Source: Myxococcota bacterium
Lineage (GTDB): Bacteria; Myxococcota_A; UBA796; UBA9615; JAKLKC01
Direction: 5' to 3'
Length of the DNA: 64,000 nt
Assembly: GCA_023150875.1 (NCBI GenBank)
Contig: JAKLKC010000009.1
Span: forward strand, 62,001 to 126,000
Part shown: piece after piece, positions 46,878-57,164 of the stretch
How positions within the stretch are numbered: the first letter of the stretch is position 1
How the letters are laid out: every line of letters starts with the position of its first letter
Translations under genes and position numbers: made by a program
Notes under the pieces: model-generated
Told to the model about the DNA's origin: nothing
Database searches by the model: none
What the model saw: the letters and a program-made list of their open reading frames with translations, nothing else

Positions 46878-47017
46878 ACGAAGCGATGAAGCACGCGGTC
46901 GCCTCCGCGGGGATCTCCTGGTCGGCGACGGTGCCGCTGGTGCTGTTCGTGGCCTTCTTCGTCGGCGTCGTCGCCTGGAGCCTGTGGCGCTCCGAGCCGC
47001 CGCCCCCCGTGGAGTGA
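46874..47017 (+). CDS. ccoQ: Small cbb3 oxidase subunit CcoQ-like
   Basis: A 47-residue single-helix protein from GTG 46874 (GTGA overlap with ccoO). The helix is WSATVPLVLFVAFFVGVVAWSLW and the tail is Pro-rich. Position between ccoO and ccoP and size match CcoQ, which stabilises the complex. Sequence is too short for independent proof. Confidence 0.8.
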   Translation: MNEAMKHAVASAGISWSATVPLVLFVAFFVGVVAWSLWRSEPPPPVE

Positions 47018-47520
47018 CCGTGGCCGAAGACAGGAACATCCTTAGGGAACACGTCTACGACGGCATCCAGGAGTACGACAACGGCCTGCCGCGGTGGTGG
47101 CTCGGGATCTTCTACGCCTCCATCGCCTTCTCGGTGGTCTTCACCCCGTGGATCACCTTCGGGGGCTGGAGCCAGGCCGGGCAGTACGAGGAGGAGGTCG
47201 CGGAGGCGGATGCGGCGTGGCCCGGCGGCGAGGGCGTGGCGTCGCCGGCGGCCGCCGGTCCGACCCCGGAGATGGCGGCGGCGGGGGGGGCGATCTACGC
47301 CACCCACTGCGCCTCCTGCCACGGCGCCCAGGCGGAGGGAGGGATCGGCCCCAACCTGAAGGACGCGGAGTGGATCCACGGCGGAGGCTTCGCCGAAATC
47401 CTCAAGACCGTCGTGGACGGGGTCCCGGAAAAGGGAATGCTGACCTGGGGACCGGTGCTGGGACCCGAGAAGTGCGCCCAGGTCGCCGCCTACGTCCACG
47501 GGCTGGGCGGCGGCACCTGA
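47014..47520 (+). CDS. ccoP: cbb3-type oxidase subunit III (CcoP), single-haem form
   Basis: A 168-residue membrane cytochrome c. The N-terminal REHVYDGIQEYDNGLPRWWLGIFYASIAFSVVFTPW is the CcoP signature with its one helix. Only one haem motif, THCASCHGAQAEG, follows, whereas typical CcoP has two. The Met ligand is probably in EKGMLTWGPVLG. GTG 47014 lies in a GTGA overlap with ccoQ; GTG 47020 is an alternative. It receives electrons from soluble cytochrome c. The missing second haem domain is a real feature of the sequence here, not a truncation at the window edge. Confidence 0.93.
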   Translation: MTVAEDRNILREHVYDGIQEYDNGLPRWWLGIFYASIAFSVVFTPWITFGGWSQAGQYEEEVAEADAAWPGGEGVASPAAAGPTPEMAAAGGAIYATHCASCHGAQAEGGIGPNLKDAEWIHGGGFAEILKTVVDGVPEKGMLTWGPVLGPEKCAQVAAYVHGLGGGT

Positions 47521-47540
47521 CCCGCGCGAGGAGGCTCGAC

Positions 47541-48920
47541 TTGGCTCTCGGCTCCCGCAGGGAGTGGATCTATCCCGCCGACGTGAAGGGCCGGTTCGTC
47601 CGGGCCCGGCGGGTCGTGGGGATCGTCCTCATCGCGTTCTTCGCGGGGATGCCCTGGGTCACCGTCGATGGGTCCCCGGCCGTCCTCCTGGACGTCGGGG
47701 GGCGCCGGGTGGTCCTGTTCGGCGCGGTGTTCACCCACCACGACACCTGGGCCCTCGCCCTGGTGTCCGTCGCCGCCGGCCTGGGCCTCTTCTTCTTCAC
47801 CTCGGTCCTCGGCCGCGTGTGGTGTGGGTGGGCCTGCCCCCAGACCGTGTGGGTCGAGTGGCTGTTCCGCCCCATCGAGCGGTGGATCGAAGGGCCGGCC
47901 CACCGCCGGAGGAAGAGGGCCCAGGGGGCGAGGGGCTGGGACTTCTGGTGGCGGCGGCTGGTGAAGTGGGCCGCGTTCGCCGGGGTGACCGCCGCCACGA
48001 CGTTCGTCTTCATGTCCTGGTTCGTGGGAGCCCGGGCCCTCGCCCGGGGTGACGTGGGGGGCGTCGAGATCGCCTTCGCCGCGCTGCTCTTCGCCTTCTT
48101 CTTCTTCAACGGCGCCTGGTTCCGCGAGCAGGCGTGCCACTACGTGTGCCCCTACGCCCGCTTCCAGGGGGTGCTGATGGACGACCACTCCCTGGTGGTG
48201 GCCTACGACGCCGCCCGGGGGGAGCCCCGCAGGAGGGGCAGGCACCGGGACGGCGGGGACTGCATCGACTGCACCCGGTGCGTGCAGGTCTGCCCGAGCG
48301 GGATCGACATCCGGGACGGCGATCAGCTCCAGTGCATCGCCTGCGCCGCCTGCGTCGACGCCTGCGACGACGTGATGGTGCGGATCGGCAAGCCCCGCGG
48401 GCTCGTCCGCTACACCGCCGACCGGGACCGGGGGCGGATCGCCTCGGGACCCCGCCGCTTCCTCCGGCCCCGGGCCGTCGCCTACCTCGGCCTGCTGGGG
48501 GTCCTCGCGGCGCTGCTGGGGGTGGGGCTGGCCGCCCGCGCCCCCTTCGCCGTCCACGTGACCCGCGCCCCGGGGGAGCGCATGTACAGCGCCCTCCCCG
48601 ACGGCCGGGTCGCGAACCACTTCAGCGTCCACGTCACCAACCGCTCCCATCGGGAGCACGCCTTCACCGTCCGGGCCGCCCCCGGCACCGAGGCGAAGGC
48701 CCCCGGGACCCCCTGGAGGGTGGACTGGGGCAGCGAGGTGCGGATGCCGGTCTTCGTCGTCGCCCCGCCCGCGGACTTCGTCGCCGGCCGCCTCGCCACC
48801 CGGATCGAGGTGGTCCGCGAGGACGGCGTGGCCGTCGGCGCCCCCGTCCACCTGCTGGGTCCCGAGGGCGGCGGCGGGCTGTCCGCCCTCGCGCCGCCCG
48901 AGGGAGGAGGTCCGCGATGA
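47541..48920 (+). CDS. ccoG: Cytochrome cbb3 maturation ferredoxin CcoG/RdxA
   Basis: A 459-residue membrane iron-sulfur protein needed for copper handling in cbb3 assembly. It starts at a TTG (47541) preceded by GAGGAGG. The N-terminal part has membrane helices and the CGWACPQTVW motif, followed by CHYVCPYARFQG and two ferredoxin clusters in CIDCTRCVQVCPSGIDIRDGDQLQCIACAACVDACDD. A C-terminal immunoglobulin-like domain (FAVHVTRAPGERMYSALPDGRVANHFSVHVTNRS) is as in the family. It is encoded directly after ccoP and overlaps the FixH-like gene by ATGA. Confidence 0.96.
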   Translation: MALGSRREWIYPADVKGRFVRARRVVGIVLIAFFAGMPWVTVDGSPAVLLDVGGRRVVLFGAVFTHHDTWALALVSVAAGLGLFFFTSVLGRVWCGWACPQTVWVEWLFRPIERWIEGPAHRRRKRAQGARGWDFWWRRLVKWAAFAGVTAATTFVFMSWFVGARALARGDVGGVEIAFAALLFAFFFFNGAWFREQACHYVCPYARFQGVLMDDHSLVVAYDAARGEPRRRGRHRDGGDCIDCTRCVQVCPSGIDIRDGDQLQCIACAACVDACDDVMVRIGKPRGLVRYTADRDRGRIASGPRRFLRPRAVAYLGLLGVLAALLGVGLAARAPFAVHVTRAPGERMYSALPDGRVANHFSVHVTNRSHREHAFTVRAAPGTEAKAPGTPWRVDWGSEVRMPVFVVAPPADFVAGRLATRIEVVREDGVAVGAPVHLLGPEGGGGLSALAPPEGGGPR

Positions 48921-49237
48921 GCCCCCGCGACACCGGCGCCGATCCCGCGGGGCGGGGCCCCCGGCTCCCCTTCAACCCCTGGCCCTTCGTGCCCCCGGGG
49001 ATCCTGCTGGTGGTGCTGCTCGCCAACCTCGCCCTGATCCGCGCCGCGGCCCTGACCGGTGACGGCCTCGTGGGCGAGGAGTACGCGGATCCGGTCTCCG
49101 CCGCCACCGGGGGCGCGCCCGGGGCGGAGCCGGTGGGACCGTCCCGATCCGGGCCCCCCGCCGCCGGGGGCGAGGGGGACGGCGGCGCGGACGCGACCGG
49201 GGGCCCCGTCCCTCCGTCCCGTCCGGACCGCCCATGA
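48917..49237 (+). CDS. FixH-like membrane protein, reduced
   Basis: A 106-residue protein with one helix (PWPFVPPGILLVVLLANLALIRAA) preceded by the FixH-like RLPFNPWP and followed by a Gly/Pro/Asp-rich tail. Real FixH has an extra periplasmic beta domain of about 100 residues; here it is replaced by apparently disordered sequence. Its place between ccoG and ccoI, with ATGA overlaps on both sides, is the normal fixGHIS order, which supports the assignment. Confidence 0.65.
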   Translation: MSPRDTGADPAGRGPRLPFNPWPFVPPGILLVVLLANLALIRAAALTGDGLVGEEYADPVSAATGGAPGAEPVGPSRSGPPAAGGEGDGGADATGGPVPPSRPDRP

Positions 49238-51651
49238 GCCCCCCCTCCGGCGCCGTCCGGGCCGCCGCCTGCGACCACTGCGGCGAGCCGCTGCCCCCGG
49301 GCGCGCCCCCGGGGCCGGCGCCCCGCTTCTGCTGCCGCGGCTGTGCCGCCGTGTGGTCGGCCCTCCACGACGCGGGGCTCCAGGACTACTACCGCCTCAG
49401 GGAACGCCTGCCCCCGGGCCCGGTGGAGACGACCCGCGACGACGCCCTGGACGCCTTCGACGCTCCGGAGATCTCCCGGCGCTCCTGCCGCCTCGAGGAC
49501 GCTCCGGGCGGCCCCCGCCTGGTGGCCACCTTCGCCGTCTCGGGGATGCACTGCGCCTCGTGCGGGTGGGTGATCGAGGAGGTCCTGCGGGGCGAGGCGG
49601 GGGTCGTGGAGGCCCGGGCGTCCCTGGCCGAGGAGCGGGTCCGGGTGGAGCTGGACCCTGCCCTGGCGGACGCCCCCCCTCTGGCCCGCCTGGCCCGGGC
49701 CCTCTCCCGGATCGGCTACGGCGCCCGCCCGGTGCGGGAGGGGGAGCCCGCCGCGGGCGAGGACGGCCGCGAGGGGAGGCGCGAGCTGCTCCGCCTGGGC
49801 GTCGCCGCCGGCGGCGCCATGAACCTGATGCTGGCGGCGATCTCCCTGTACGCCGGGGACCACACCGGCATGGAGGCCGGGCACCGGGAGCTGTTCCGGT
49901 GGACCTCCTTGGGGATCGCCACCCCGGTGGTCTTCTACTCCGCCGGGCCCATCCTCGCCCGGGCCGCCGGGGCGGTGCGCCGGGGCATGGTCCACGTGGA
50001 CGTGCCCCTCGCCCTCGCCATCGGCGCGATGTACGGCTCCAGCGCCGCCGCCACCCTCACCGGCCGGGGGGAGATCTGGTTCGACAGCCTGGGGATGCTG
50101 GTGGCGCTGCTCCTGGGGGGACGGGCGGTGGAGTCGGCGGTGCGCCGCCGGGCCGGGCGCCGCCTCGCCTCCCTGCTCCACCGCGAGGCGGCCCCGGCGT
50201 GGCGGGTGACGGACTCGGGGACGGTGCCGGTGCCCGCCGACCTGCTGGTCCCCGGAGACCGGATCGCCCTCTCCCCGGGGGACGTCGTCCCGGTGGACGC
50301 GGTGGTGGAGTCCGGGACCAGCGAGGTCGACTTCTCGGTCGTCGACGGGGAGTCCCGGCCCATCCCCTGCGCCGCGGGCGCCGCCCTGCCCGCCGGGGCC
50401 CGGATCCTCACCGGCGGCCTGCGGGCCCGGGTGGAGCGGGCCGCCGCCGACTCCACCCTCGCCGCGATCCGCTCCCGGGTGGCCGCGATCCTGTCCCGCC
50501 GCACCCCGGTCGAGCGGGCCGCGGACCGGATCGCGCGGACCTTCGTGGTCGCCATGGTGGGCGTCGCCGCCCTGACCGCCCTGGCCTGGTGGTGGGTGGA
50601 CCCCTCCCGGGCGCTGCCGGTGACGGCGGCGGTGCTGGTGGTCGCGTGCCCCTGCGCCCTGGCCCTGGCGACCCCCCTGTCCTTCGCCGCCGCGGTGCAC
50701 GGTGCCGCCGCCGCCGGCCTGCTGGTCCGGGACGGCGGGCGCCTGCTGGACCTCGGGCGGATCTCGGCGGTCGCCTTCGACAAGACCGGCACCCTCACCG
50801 ACGGGGTGCTGCGCCCCCTTTCCCTGGACCTGACCGACGCCGGGCGCGACCTGGGGGAGGCCCGGCTCCTGGCCCTGGCCGCCGCCGCCTGCGGTCCCTC
50901 CCGCCACCCCGTCTCCCGGGCGGTGGTGCGGGCCGCCGCCGCCCGGGGCGCGGGGCGTCCCCCCCTGGCGGTGGACTTCCGCGAGGTGCCGGGGGAGGGG
51001 GTGCGGGCCCGGGTGGAGGGGCACGAGGTCCGGGTCCACCGCCCCGGCGCCAGCGTCTCCGTCGACGGGATCCTCGCCGGCCGCCTGGACCTGCGGGACC
51101 AGCCCCGGACGGGCGCCGCCGCCGCCGTCGCCGCCCTCGGCTCCCTCGGGATCCGCACCGTCCTGCTCTCCGGGGACGGGGAGGCGCGAGCGCTGGACCT
51201 GGGCCGGGCCCTGGGGATGGACGAGGTCCGGGGGGGGATGAGCAAGGAGGACAAGGCCCTGTGGATCGCCCGGGCCCGGGCGGGGGGGGCGCGGATCGCC
51301 TTCGTCGGCGACGGCCTCAACGACGCCGAGGCCCTGGCGGGCGCCGACGTCGGCCTGGCGGTGGACGAGGGGGTGGGACTCGCCGTGGAGGCGGCGGCGG
51401 GCACGGTGCGGGCCACCCGCCCCGAGGCGGTGGGCGAGGGCGTGGTCCTGGGCCGGGCGCTGGCGCGGGTGCTGCGGCAGAACTTCGCCCTCTCGGCGGC
51501 CTACAACGCCCTGGCGGTGGCCGCCGCCGCCGCGGGCCTCGTCTCGCCCCTCCTCGCCGCGGTGCTCATGCCGGGCTCCTCCCTCGCGGTGGTCCTCAAC
51601 TCCGCCCGCCTCGCCCGGGGGCGCTCCCGCCGGCCCCGGGGAGGGCGCTGA
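49234..51651 (+). CDS. ccoI: Copper-transporting P1B-type ATPase CcoI/FixI
   Basis: An 805-residue P1B-type ATPase. It begins with the CcoI-specific double-Cys region (CDHCGEPLP ... FCCRGCAAVW), then a metal-binding HMA domain (VSGMHCASCGWVIEEVLRGEAGVVEARASL), membrane helices, the ion motif VVACPCALALATPLSF, the phosphorylated Asp in FDKTGTLTDG, and the hinge VGDGLNDAEALAGADVGLAV. It delivers copper for CuB of the cbb3 oxidase rather than for detoxification, as judged from the cluster. It starts in an ATGA overlap with the FixH-like gene and ends 1 bp before ccoS. Confidence 0.95.
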   Translation: MSPPSGAVRAAACDHCGEPLPPGAPPGPAPRFCCRGCAAVWSALHDAGLQDYYRLRERLPPGPVETTRDDALDAFDAPEISRRSCRLEDAPGGPRLVATFAVSGMHCASCGWVIEEVLRGEAGVVEARASLAEERVRVELDPALADAPPLARLARALSRIGYGARPVREGEPAAGEDGREGRRELLRLGVAAGGAMNLMLAAISLYAGDHTGMEAGHRELFRWTSLGIATPVVFYSAGPILARAAGAVRRGMVHVDVPLALAIGAMYGSSAAATLTGRGEIWFDSLGMLVALLLGGRAVESAVRRRAGRRLASLLHREAAPAWRVTDSGTVPVPADLLVPGDRIALSPGDVVPVDAVVESGTSEVDFSVVDGESRPIPCAAGAALPAGARILTGGLRARVERAAADSTLAAIRSRVAAILSRRTPVERAADRIARTFVVAMVGVAALTALAWWWVDPSRALPVTAAVLVVACPCALALATPLSFAAAVHGAAAAGLLVRDGGRLLDLGRISAVAFDKTGTLTDGVLRPLSLDLTDAGRDLGEARLLALAAAACGPSRHPVSRAVVRAAAARGAGRPPLAVDFREVPGEGVRARVEGHEVRVHRPGASVSVDGILAGRLDLRDQPRTGAAAAVAALGSLGIRTVLLSGDGEARALDLGRALGMDEVRGGMSKEDKALWIARARAGGARIAFVGDGLNDAEALAGADVGLAVDEGVGLAVEAAAGTVRATRPEAVGEGVVLGRALARVLRQNFALSAAYNALAVAAAAAGLVSPLLAAVLMPGSSLAVVLNSARLARGRSRRPRGGR

Positions 51652-51652
51652 C

Positions 51653-51841
51653 GTGGGGATCCTCCCCTTGCTCCTGTTTGCCGCCCTGGCCCTGTCGGGG
51701 ACCGGCGTCGCCCTCTTCTTCTGGGCGGTGCGGAGCGGTCAGCTCGACGACCTGGAGGGCGCCGCCTCCCTCGCCCTGCGGGACCGGCCGCCCCGGCCCG
51801 GTCCCGGCGAGGTCCGCCCGCCCGAGGGGGGGGACCCTTGA
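51653..51841 (+). CDS. ccoS: cbb3 oxidase maturation protein CcoS
   Basis: A 62-residue single-helix protein from GTG 51653: ILPLLLFAALALSGTGVALFFWAVRSGQLDDLEGAASLALRD, with the family's FFWAVRSGQxDDLE motif. CcoS is required for cofactor insertion into cbb3. It overlaps the next gene by TTGA. Confidence 0.92.
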   Translation: MGILPLLLFAALALSGTGVALFFWAVRSGQLDDLEGAASLALRDRPPRPGPGEVRPPEGGDP

Positions 51842-52584
51842 GCGCCGCCGCCCTCGCCGCCCTCTTCGTGTCCGGCTTGGGCCTCAGCGCCGCCGGATCC
51901 CTCCACTGCGCCGGCATGTGCGGCGCGTTCGCCCTGGTGGCCCGGGGCCGCCCGTCCTGGCACCTCGGCCGGGCGGCGACCTACGTCACCCTCGGCGCCG
52001 CCGCCGGAGCCGTCGCCAGCGCGGCCCGGCCCCTGGCGGGGAGCGGGCTCCCCTACGCGGCCGCCGCCGCCTGCACCGTCCTCGTCGTCGCCCACGGGCT
52101 GGGGATCGCCGGCGTGCGGATCCCCCTCCCCTTCGCCGCCGCGGGGATCGGTGCCCCGGGGTGGGGACCGGCGCGCCCCCTGCTCTCGCCCCTGCTCCGC
52201 CGCCTCGCCCGGGGCGAGGGGGGCGCTCCCTTGGCGAGGCCGGCGGCGCGGTTCGCCCTCGGCGCGGCCAACGCCCTGCTCCCCTGCGGGCTCGTCTACG
52301 CGGGCCTCGCCCTGGCCGCCGCCTCCGGGGACGCCCCGGGGGGCGCGGCGGCGATGTCGGGCTTCGCCCTCGGCACCGTGCCGGCCCTGGTCCTGACCTC
52401 CGCCGGCTCCTCCCTGCTGGCCCGCTGGGGCCGGGACGTCCGCGTCCGCCGCGCCGCCGCCGCCGCCGTCGTCGCCTTCGGCCTCGCCACCGTGTGGACC
52501 CGCGTCCCCACCCTCGCCGCCGCGCCGCCCCCGGGGAGCGCCTCCGGCACCTCGGCGCCCCACTGCCCCGCGCACCCCCCCTGA
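51838..52584 (+). CDS. Sulfite exporter TauE/SafE-like membrane protein
   Basis: A 248-residue protein with about six helices and the family start GLSAAGSLHCAGMCGAFALVARG; the later NALLPCGLVYAGLALAA segment carries the other conserved Cys. Proteins of this UreH-like branch usually accompany ccoGHIS genes and are thought to help deliver copper. The TTG at 51838 lies in a TTGA overlap with ccoS. It ends the oxidase cluster; the final His/Cys-bearing tail (SAPHCPAHPP) might bind metal. Confidence 0.85.
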   Translation: MSAAALAALFVSGLGLSAAGSLHCAGMCGAFALVARGRPSWHLGRAATYVTLGAAAGAVASAARPLAGSGLPYAAAAACTVLVVAHGLGIAGVRIPLPFAAAGIGAPGWGPARPLLSPLLRRLARGEGGAPLARPAARFALGAANALLPCGLVYAGLALAAASGDAPGGAAAMSGFALGTVPALVLTSAGSSLLARWGRDVRVRRAAAAAVVAFGLATVWTRVPTLAAAPPPGSASGTSAPHCPAHPP

Positions 52585-52710
52585 CAGGGTGTGTCTTTTC
52601 GCACTGCCCCCGGCCGGACGCGGTGCCCGTTGCCAACATGAGCCGCCTCCCGCCCCGGACGTGGCCCGCCGGGGCGGGCAGGGTCGCCACGGCGGCGGGC
52701 CCCTGGGGGG

Positions 52711-52726
52711 TGGCACGCCCCTTGCC
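52711..52726 (+). promoter_or_regulatory. Consensus sigma-54 promoter for the kinase-regulator operon
   Basis: TGGCACGCCCCTTGCC is a perfect TGGCAC-N5-TTGC match with the correct 12-bp interval, ending 39 bp before the GTG at 52765. The operon encodes its own NtrC-type activator, so autoregulation is likely. Confidence 0.75.
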
Positions 52727-52764
52727 TCGCGTACTCGATCGATCCGGAGATCCCGGGGGTTCCC

Positions 52765-53958
52765 GTGCGCAGCCCCTTCGTGCCCGGCGCTCCGGACCAG
52801 GACCCGATGCCCGACACCGTGTTCGAGTTCGCCGAGCTCAAGGCGTATGTGGGCTTCGGTCCCGACGACGAGGGGGAGCTCGCCGCCCTCCAGGGGATCG
52901 CCGAGCAACGGCTCCCCGAGTTGCTGGACGAGTTCCACGAGACCATCCGCAGGCACCCCGACGCCCGCGCCGCCATCCTCGACCCCGACTCCGAGGCCCA
53001 CCCCCACCGGGGCGGGCTGGCCGAGTGGGTGGGCTCGCTCCTGAGCGGACCCTACGACGACACCTACGCCCGGAGGCACCGCGGGATCGAAAAGGCCCAC
53101 GCCCACCACCGCCTGCCCCAGCGGTACATGCTCACCGCGATGAACGTGGTCCGGAGGTGGTTCCACGACCTCTGCTGCGAGCTCCACCACGGGGACGTCC
53201 CCCGGATCCGCGCCTGCACCCGGGCCATCGACCGGGTCCTCGACATCGAGCTGGCGCTGATGCTGGGCATCTACCGGGACGAGATGCTGGCGTCGATGCG
53301 CCGCCAGGAGAGGCTCGCCACCATCGGGGAGCTCGCCGCGGGGATCCAGCACGAGCTCAAGAACCCCCTGGCGGCGGTGGGGGCGGCGGCGTTCGCCCTG
53401 CGGGAGAGGCGGGCGGTCCAGGCGGATCCCCGCAGCCGCGCCCTGCTGGACCACCTGGTGGAGAACGTGGAGCGGGCCTCGGAGCTGGTCACCGACCTCC
53501 TCTCCTTCGCCCGACTCAAGGAGCCCCTGCGCGCGCCCGTGACGGTGGACGAGCTCGTCGAGAGCGCCGCCGCCCGGATCGCCCTCCCCCCCCGCTGCCG
53601 CCTCACCCTGGACCTGGACCCGGCCCTCCCCGCGGTGATGGCGGACAAGGCCCAGGTCCGCCAGATCCTGATCAACCTGCTCCAGAACGCCGTCGAGGCC
53701 TCCACGGAGGGAGGCGACGTCCGGGTGACGTCCCGCCTGGTCGACGGCGTCCTGCACGTGGTGGTCTCGGACGACGGCGAGGGGATCTCCCCCCAGGACG
53801 TGGAGCGCGCCTTCGAGCCCCTGTGGTCCACCAAGCCCTCGGGCGTCGGCCTGGGCCTGTCCCTGAGCCGGCACCTGGCCCAGGCCAACGGCGCGACGAT
53901 CTCCCTCTCTCCGCGCCCCTCGGGCGGGACCGACGCCACCCTGGTCCTCAAGCCCTGA
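52765..53958 (+). CDS. Globin-coupled sensor histidine kinase
   Basis: A 397-residue soluble kinase. Residues 20-160 form a protoglobin sensor: ELKAYVGFGPDDEGELAALQGIAEQRLPELLDEFHETIRRHPDARA, then RRHRGIEKAHAHHRLPQRYMLTAMNVVRRWF with a proximal-haem His in IEKAHAHHRLP. The kinase core has HisKA GELAAGIQHELKNPLAAVGAAAF (H box), the N box QILINLLQNAVEA, G1 VSDDGEGIS and G2 SGVGLGLSLSRHLAQANG. No membrane helix is seen. The globin should bind O2, NO or CO and control phosphorylation of the downstream regulators. It follows a consensus sigma-54 promoter. The GTG at 52765 or the ATG at 52807 are possible starts. Confidence 0.92.
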   Translation: MRSPFVPGAPDQDPMPDTVFEFAELKAYVGFGPDDEGELAALQGIAEQRLPELLDEFHETIRRHPDARAAILDPDSEAHPHRGGLAEWVGSLLSGPYDDTYARRHRGIEKAHAHHRLPQRYMLTAMNVVRRWFHDLCCELHHGDVPRIRACTRAIDRVLDIELALMLGIYRDEMLASMRRQERLATIGELAAGIQHELKNPLAAVGAAAFALRERRAVQADPRSRALLDHLVENVERASELVTDLLSFARLKEPLRAPVTVDELVESAAARIALPPRCRLTLDLDPALPAVMADKAQVRQILINLLQNAVEASTEGGDVRVTSRLVDGVLHVVVSDDGEGISPQDVERAFEPLWSTKPSGVGLGLSLSRHLAQANGATISLSPRPSGGTDATLVLKP

Positions 53959-53978
53959 GAAGGCCCGTCCCCCCACCG

Positions 53979-55652
53979 ATGCGCATCCTCATCGCCGATG
54001 ACAACGTCGCCCTCGCCGAGAGCATCGCGTCGGTCTTGAGGGCCCGGGGGGCCCAGCCGGTGGTGGTGGGAGACGGCGCCTCGGCGCTGGCGGTGGCGCG
54101 CCAGCAGGCGATGGACGCCGCCCTGGTGGACCTGAAGCTCCCCCAGCTCTCGGGCCTGGAGGTCCTGACCGCGCTGGGGAAGGACGGGCCTCCGCCCCGC
54201 CTCCTGGCGATGACCGGCTACGACAGCCCCGAGCGCATCGCCGCCGTGGAGGCCCTCGGGGTGGCGAGGGTCTTCCGCAAGCCCTTCGACCTCGGGGACC
54301 TGCTGGAGACCCTGGGCCTCGCGGGAGCCGAGTTGCGGCCCCACGCCGGGCTTGCGGGGGCCCGCCTGGCGGTCCTGGCCGAGCCGGGCCGCGCCATCGA
54401 CCTGGACGGCGAGGGGTGCGAGATCGACCGCTTCACGGACCCCGAGAAGCTCCGGGAGGCGGTCTCGGACCTCCAGTACGACGCGGTGCTGGTCCTGGGC
54501 GGCGGCGAGGGCGAGCCCGAGCTGATCGAGGACCTGAAGCTCCTGGACCCCGACGTGGCGGTGCTCTCCCACGACCGCGCCGGCCCGCTGGCGGAGGCGG
54601 TGGAGCGCACCGCGACCCGGCGCCAGATCTCCCTGCGCCTCCACACCGTCGAGAAGATGCTCCGCTCCCTGCCGGCGGCCGCCCTCCTGGTGGACGGCAA
54701 GCCCCCCGGCGCCGTCCTCTGGAACCCCGCCCTGGAGAGCGTCCTGGGCTGGCGGCCGGGGGAGCTGCGGGAGGTGCGCCTGGAGCAGCTCGACCCCTCG
54801 GGTCGGGACGGGTCCCTGGCGGGGCTCGTCGCCGAGGTCCGCCGGGTCCGCGGGCCGGTCAGCCAGCGGATGCTGCTCCGTGTGCGGGGGGGGACCGCGC
54901 GCCTCTTCAAGGTGGAAGGAGCGCCCCTCATGGCCTACGAGTCCGCCGTCGTCATGGCCATCACCCAGGACGGCGGCCACACCTCCCAGGCCCTCGCCCT
55001 CCAGGGGATCGGGTCCATGGCCACGGGCGTCGCCCACGAGATGCGCAACGCCCTCGCCGGGATCGGGAACTCCCTGGCGGTGATGAGGTCCCGCGTCGAC
55101 CCCGGCTCCCCCGGCGCCGACCTGCTGGCCCGCGTCCTGGAGCGGGTCGCCCGGGCCCGGGAGGTCATGGAGGACCTGCTGGCCTTCGCCCGTCCCCTGG
55201 AGCTCCGCCTCAAGGCGGTCCCGGCGATCCTGGTGCTGCGGGCGGCGGCGGACCAGGTGCGGGAGGGGGCCCCCGAGGGGTTCCGGGTGGAGGTGGACGT
55301 GCCCGATCCGTCCCTGCGGATCCTCGTGGACCCTGATCGGCTGCACCAGGCGCTGATCAACCTCGGCAACAACGCCGTCCAGGCCATCGCCGGGCCGGGC
55401 CGCCTGCGGATGTCCTGCGTGCGCGAGCCCGATCACGTGGCCATCCTGGTGGAGGACGACGGGCCGGGGGTGCCCCCGGGGCTCCGGGACCGCCTCTTCC
55501 AGCCCTTCTTCACCACCCGCCCCCTGGGCTCCGGCCTCGGGCTCGCCAACGTCCGCAAGGTCGTGGAGGCCCACGGGGGCGACGTCGAGCCGCTCCCGGG
55601 AGGGCCGGGCGCGCGCTTCCTCATCCGCATCCCGCCCCGGCCAGCCGCCTGA
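53979..55652 (+). CDS. Receiver-PAS-like hybrid histidine kinase
   Basis: A 557-residue hybrid. Residues 1-120 are a receiver domain with the phospho-acceptor Asp in AALVDLKLPQLSGLE. A second, degenerate receiver-like block (RLAVLAEPGRAIDL ... AVLVLGGGEGEPELIEDLKLLDPDVAVLS) follows, then a PAS-like segment (MLRSLPAAALLVDGKPPGAVLWNPALESVLGW). The kinase core has its H box in SMATGVAHEMRNALAGIGNSL, the N box INLGNNAVQAI, VEDDGPGVPPGL and GSGLGLANVRKVVEAHGG. It is 20 bp downstream of the globin kinase gene, so it probably receives a phosphoryl group from it and then passes the signal to the NtrC-type regulator. Confidence 0.9.
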   Translation: MRILIADDNVALAESIASVLRARGAQPVVVGDGASALAVARQQAMDAALVDLKLPQLSGLEVLTALGKDGPPPRLLAMTGYDSPERIAAVEALGVARVFRKPFDLGDLLETLGLAGAELRPHAGLAGARLAVLAEPGRAIDLDGEGCEIDRFTDPEKLREAVSDLQYDAVLVLGGGEGEPELIEDLKLLDPDVAVLSHDRAGPLAEAVERTATRRQISLRLHTVEKMLRSLPAAALLVDGKPPGAVLWNPALESVLGWRPGELREVRLEQLDPSGRDGSLAGLVAEVRRVRGPVSQRMLLRVRGGTARLFKVEGAPLMAYESAVVMAITQDGGHTSQALALQGIGSMATGVAHEMRNALAGIGNSLAVMRSRVDPGSPGADLLARVLERVARAREVMEDLLAFARPLELRLKAVPAILVLRAAADQVREGAPEGFRVEVDVPDPSLRILVDPDRLHQALINLGNNAVQAIAGPGRLRMSCVREPDHVAILVEDDGPGVPPGLRDRLFQPFFTTRPLGSGLGLANVRKVVEAHGGDVEPLPGGPGARFLIRIPPRPAA

Positions 55653-55663
55653 CGGGAGGAACC

Positions 55664-57145
<1,482 letters not shown>

Positions 57146-57164
57146 CGGCGGCCCGGGCCGGCGA

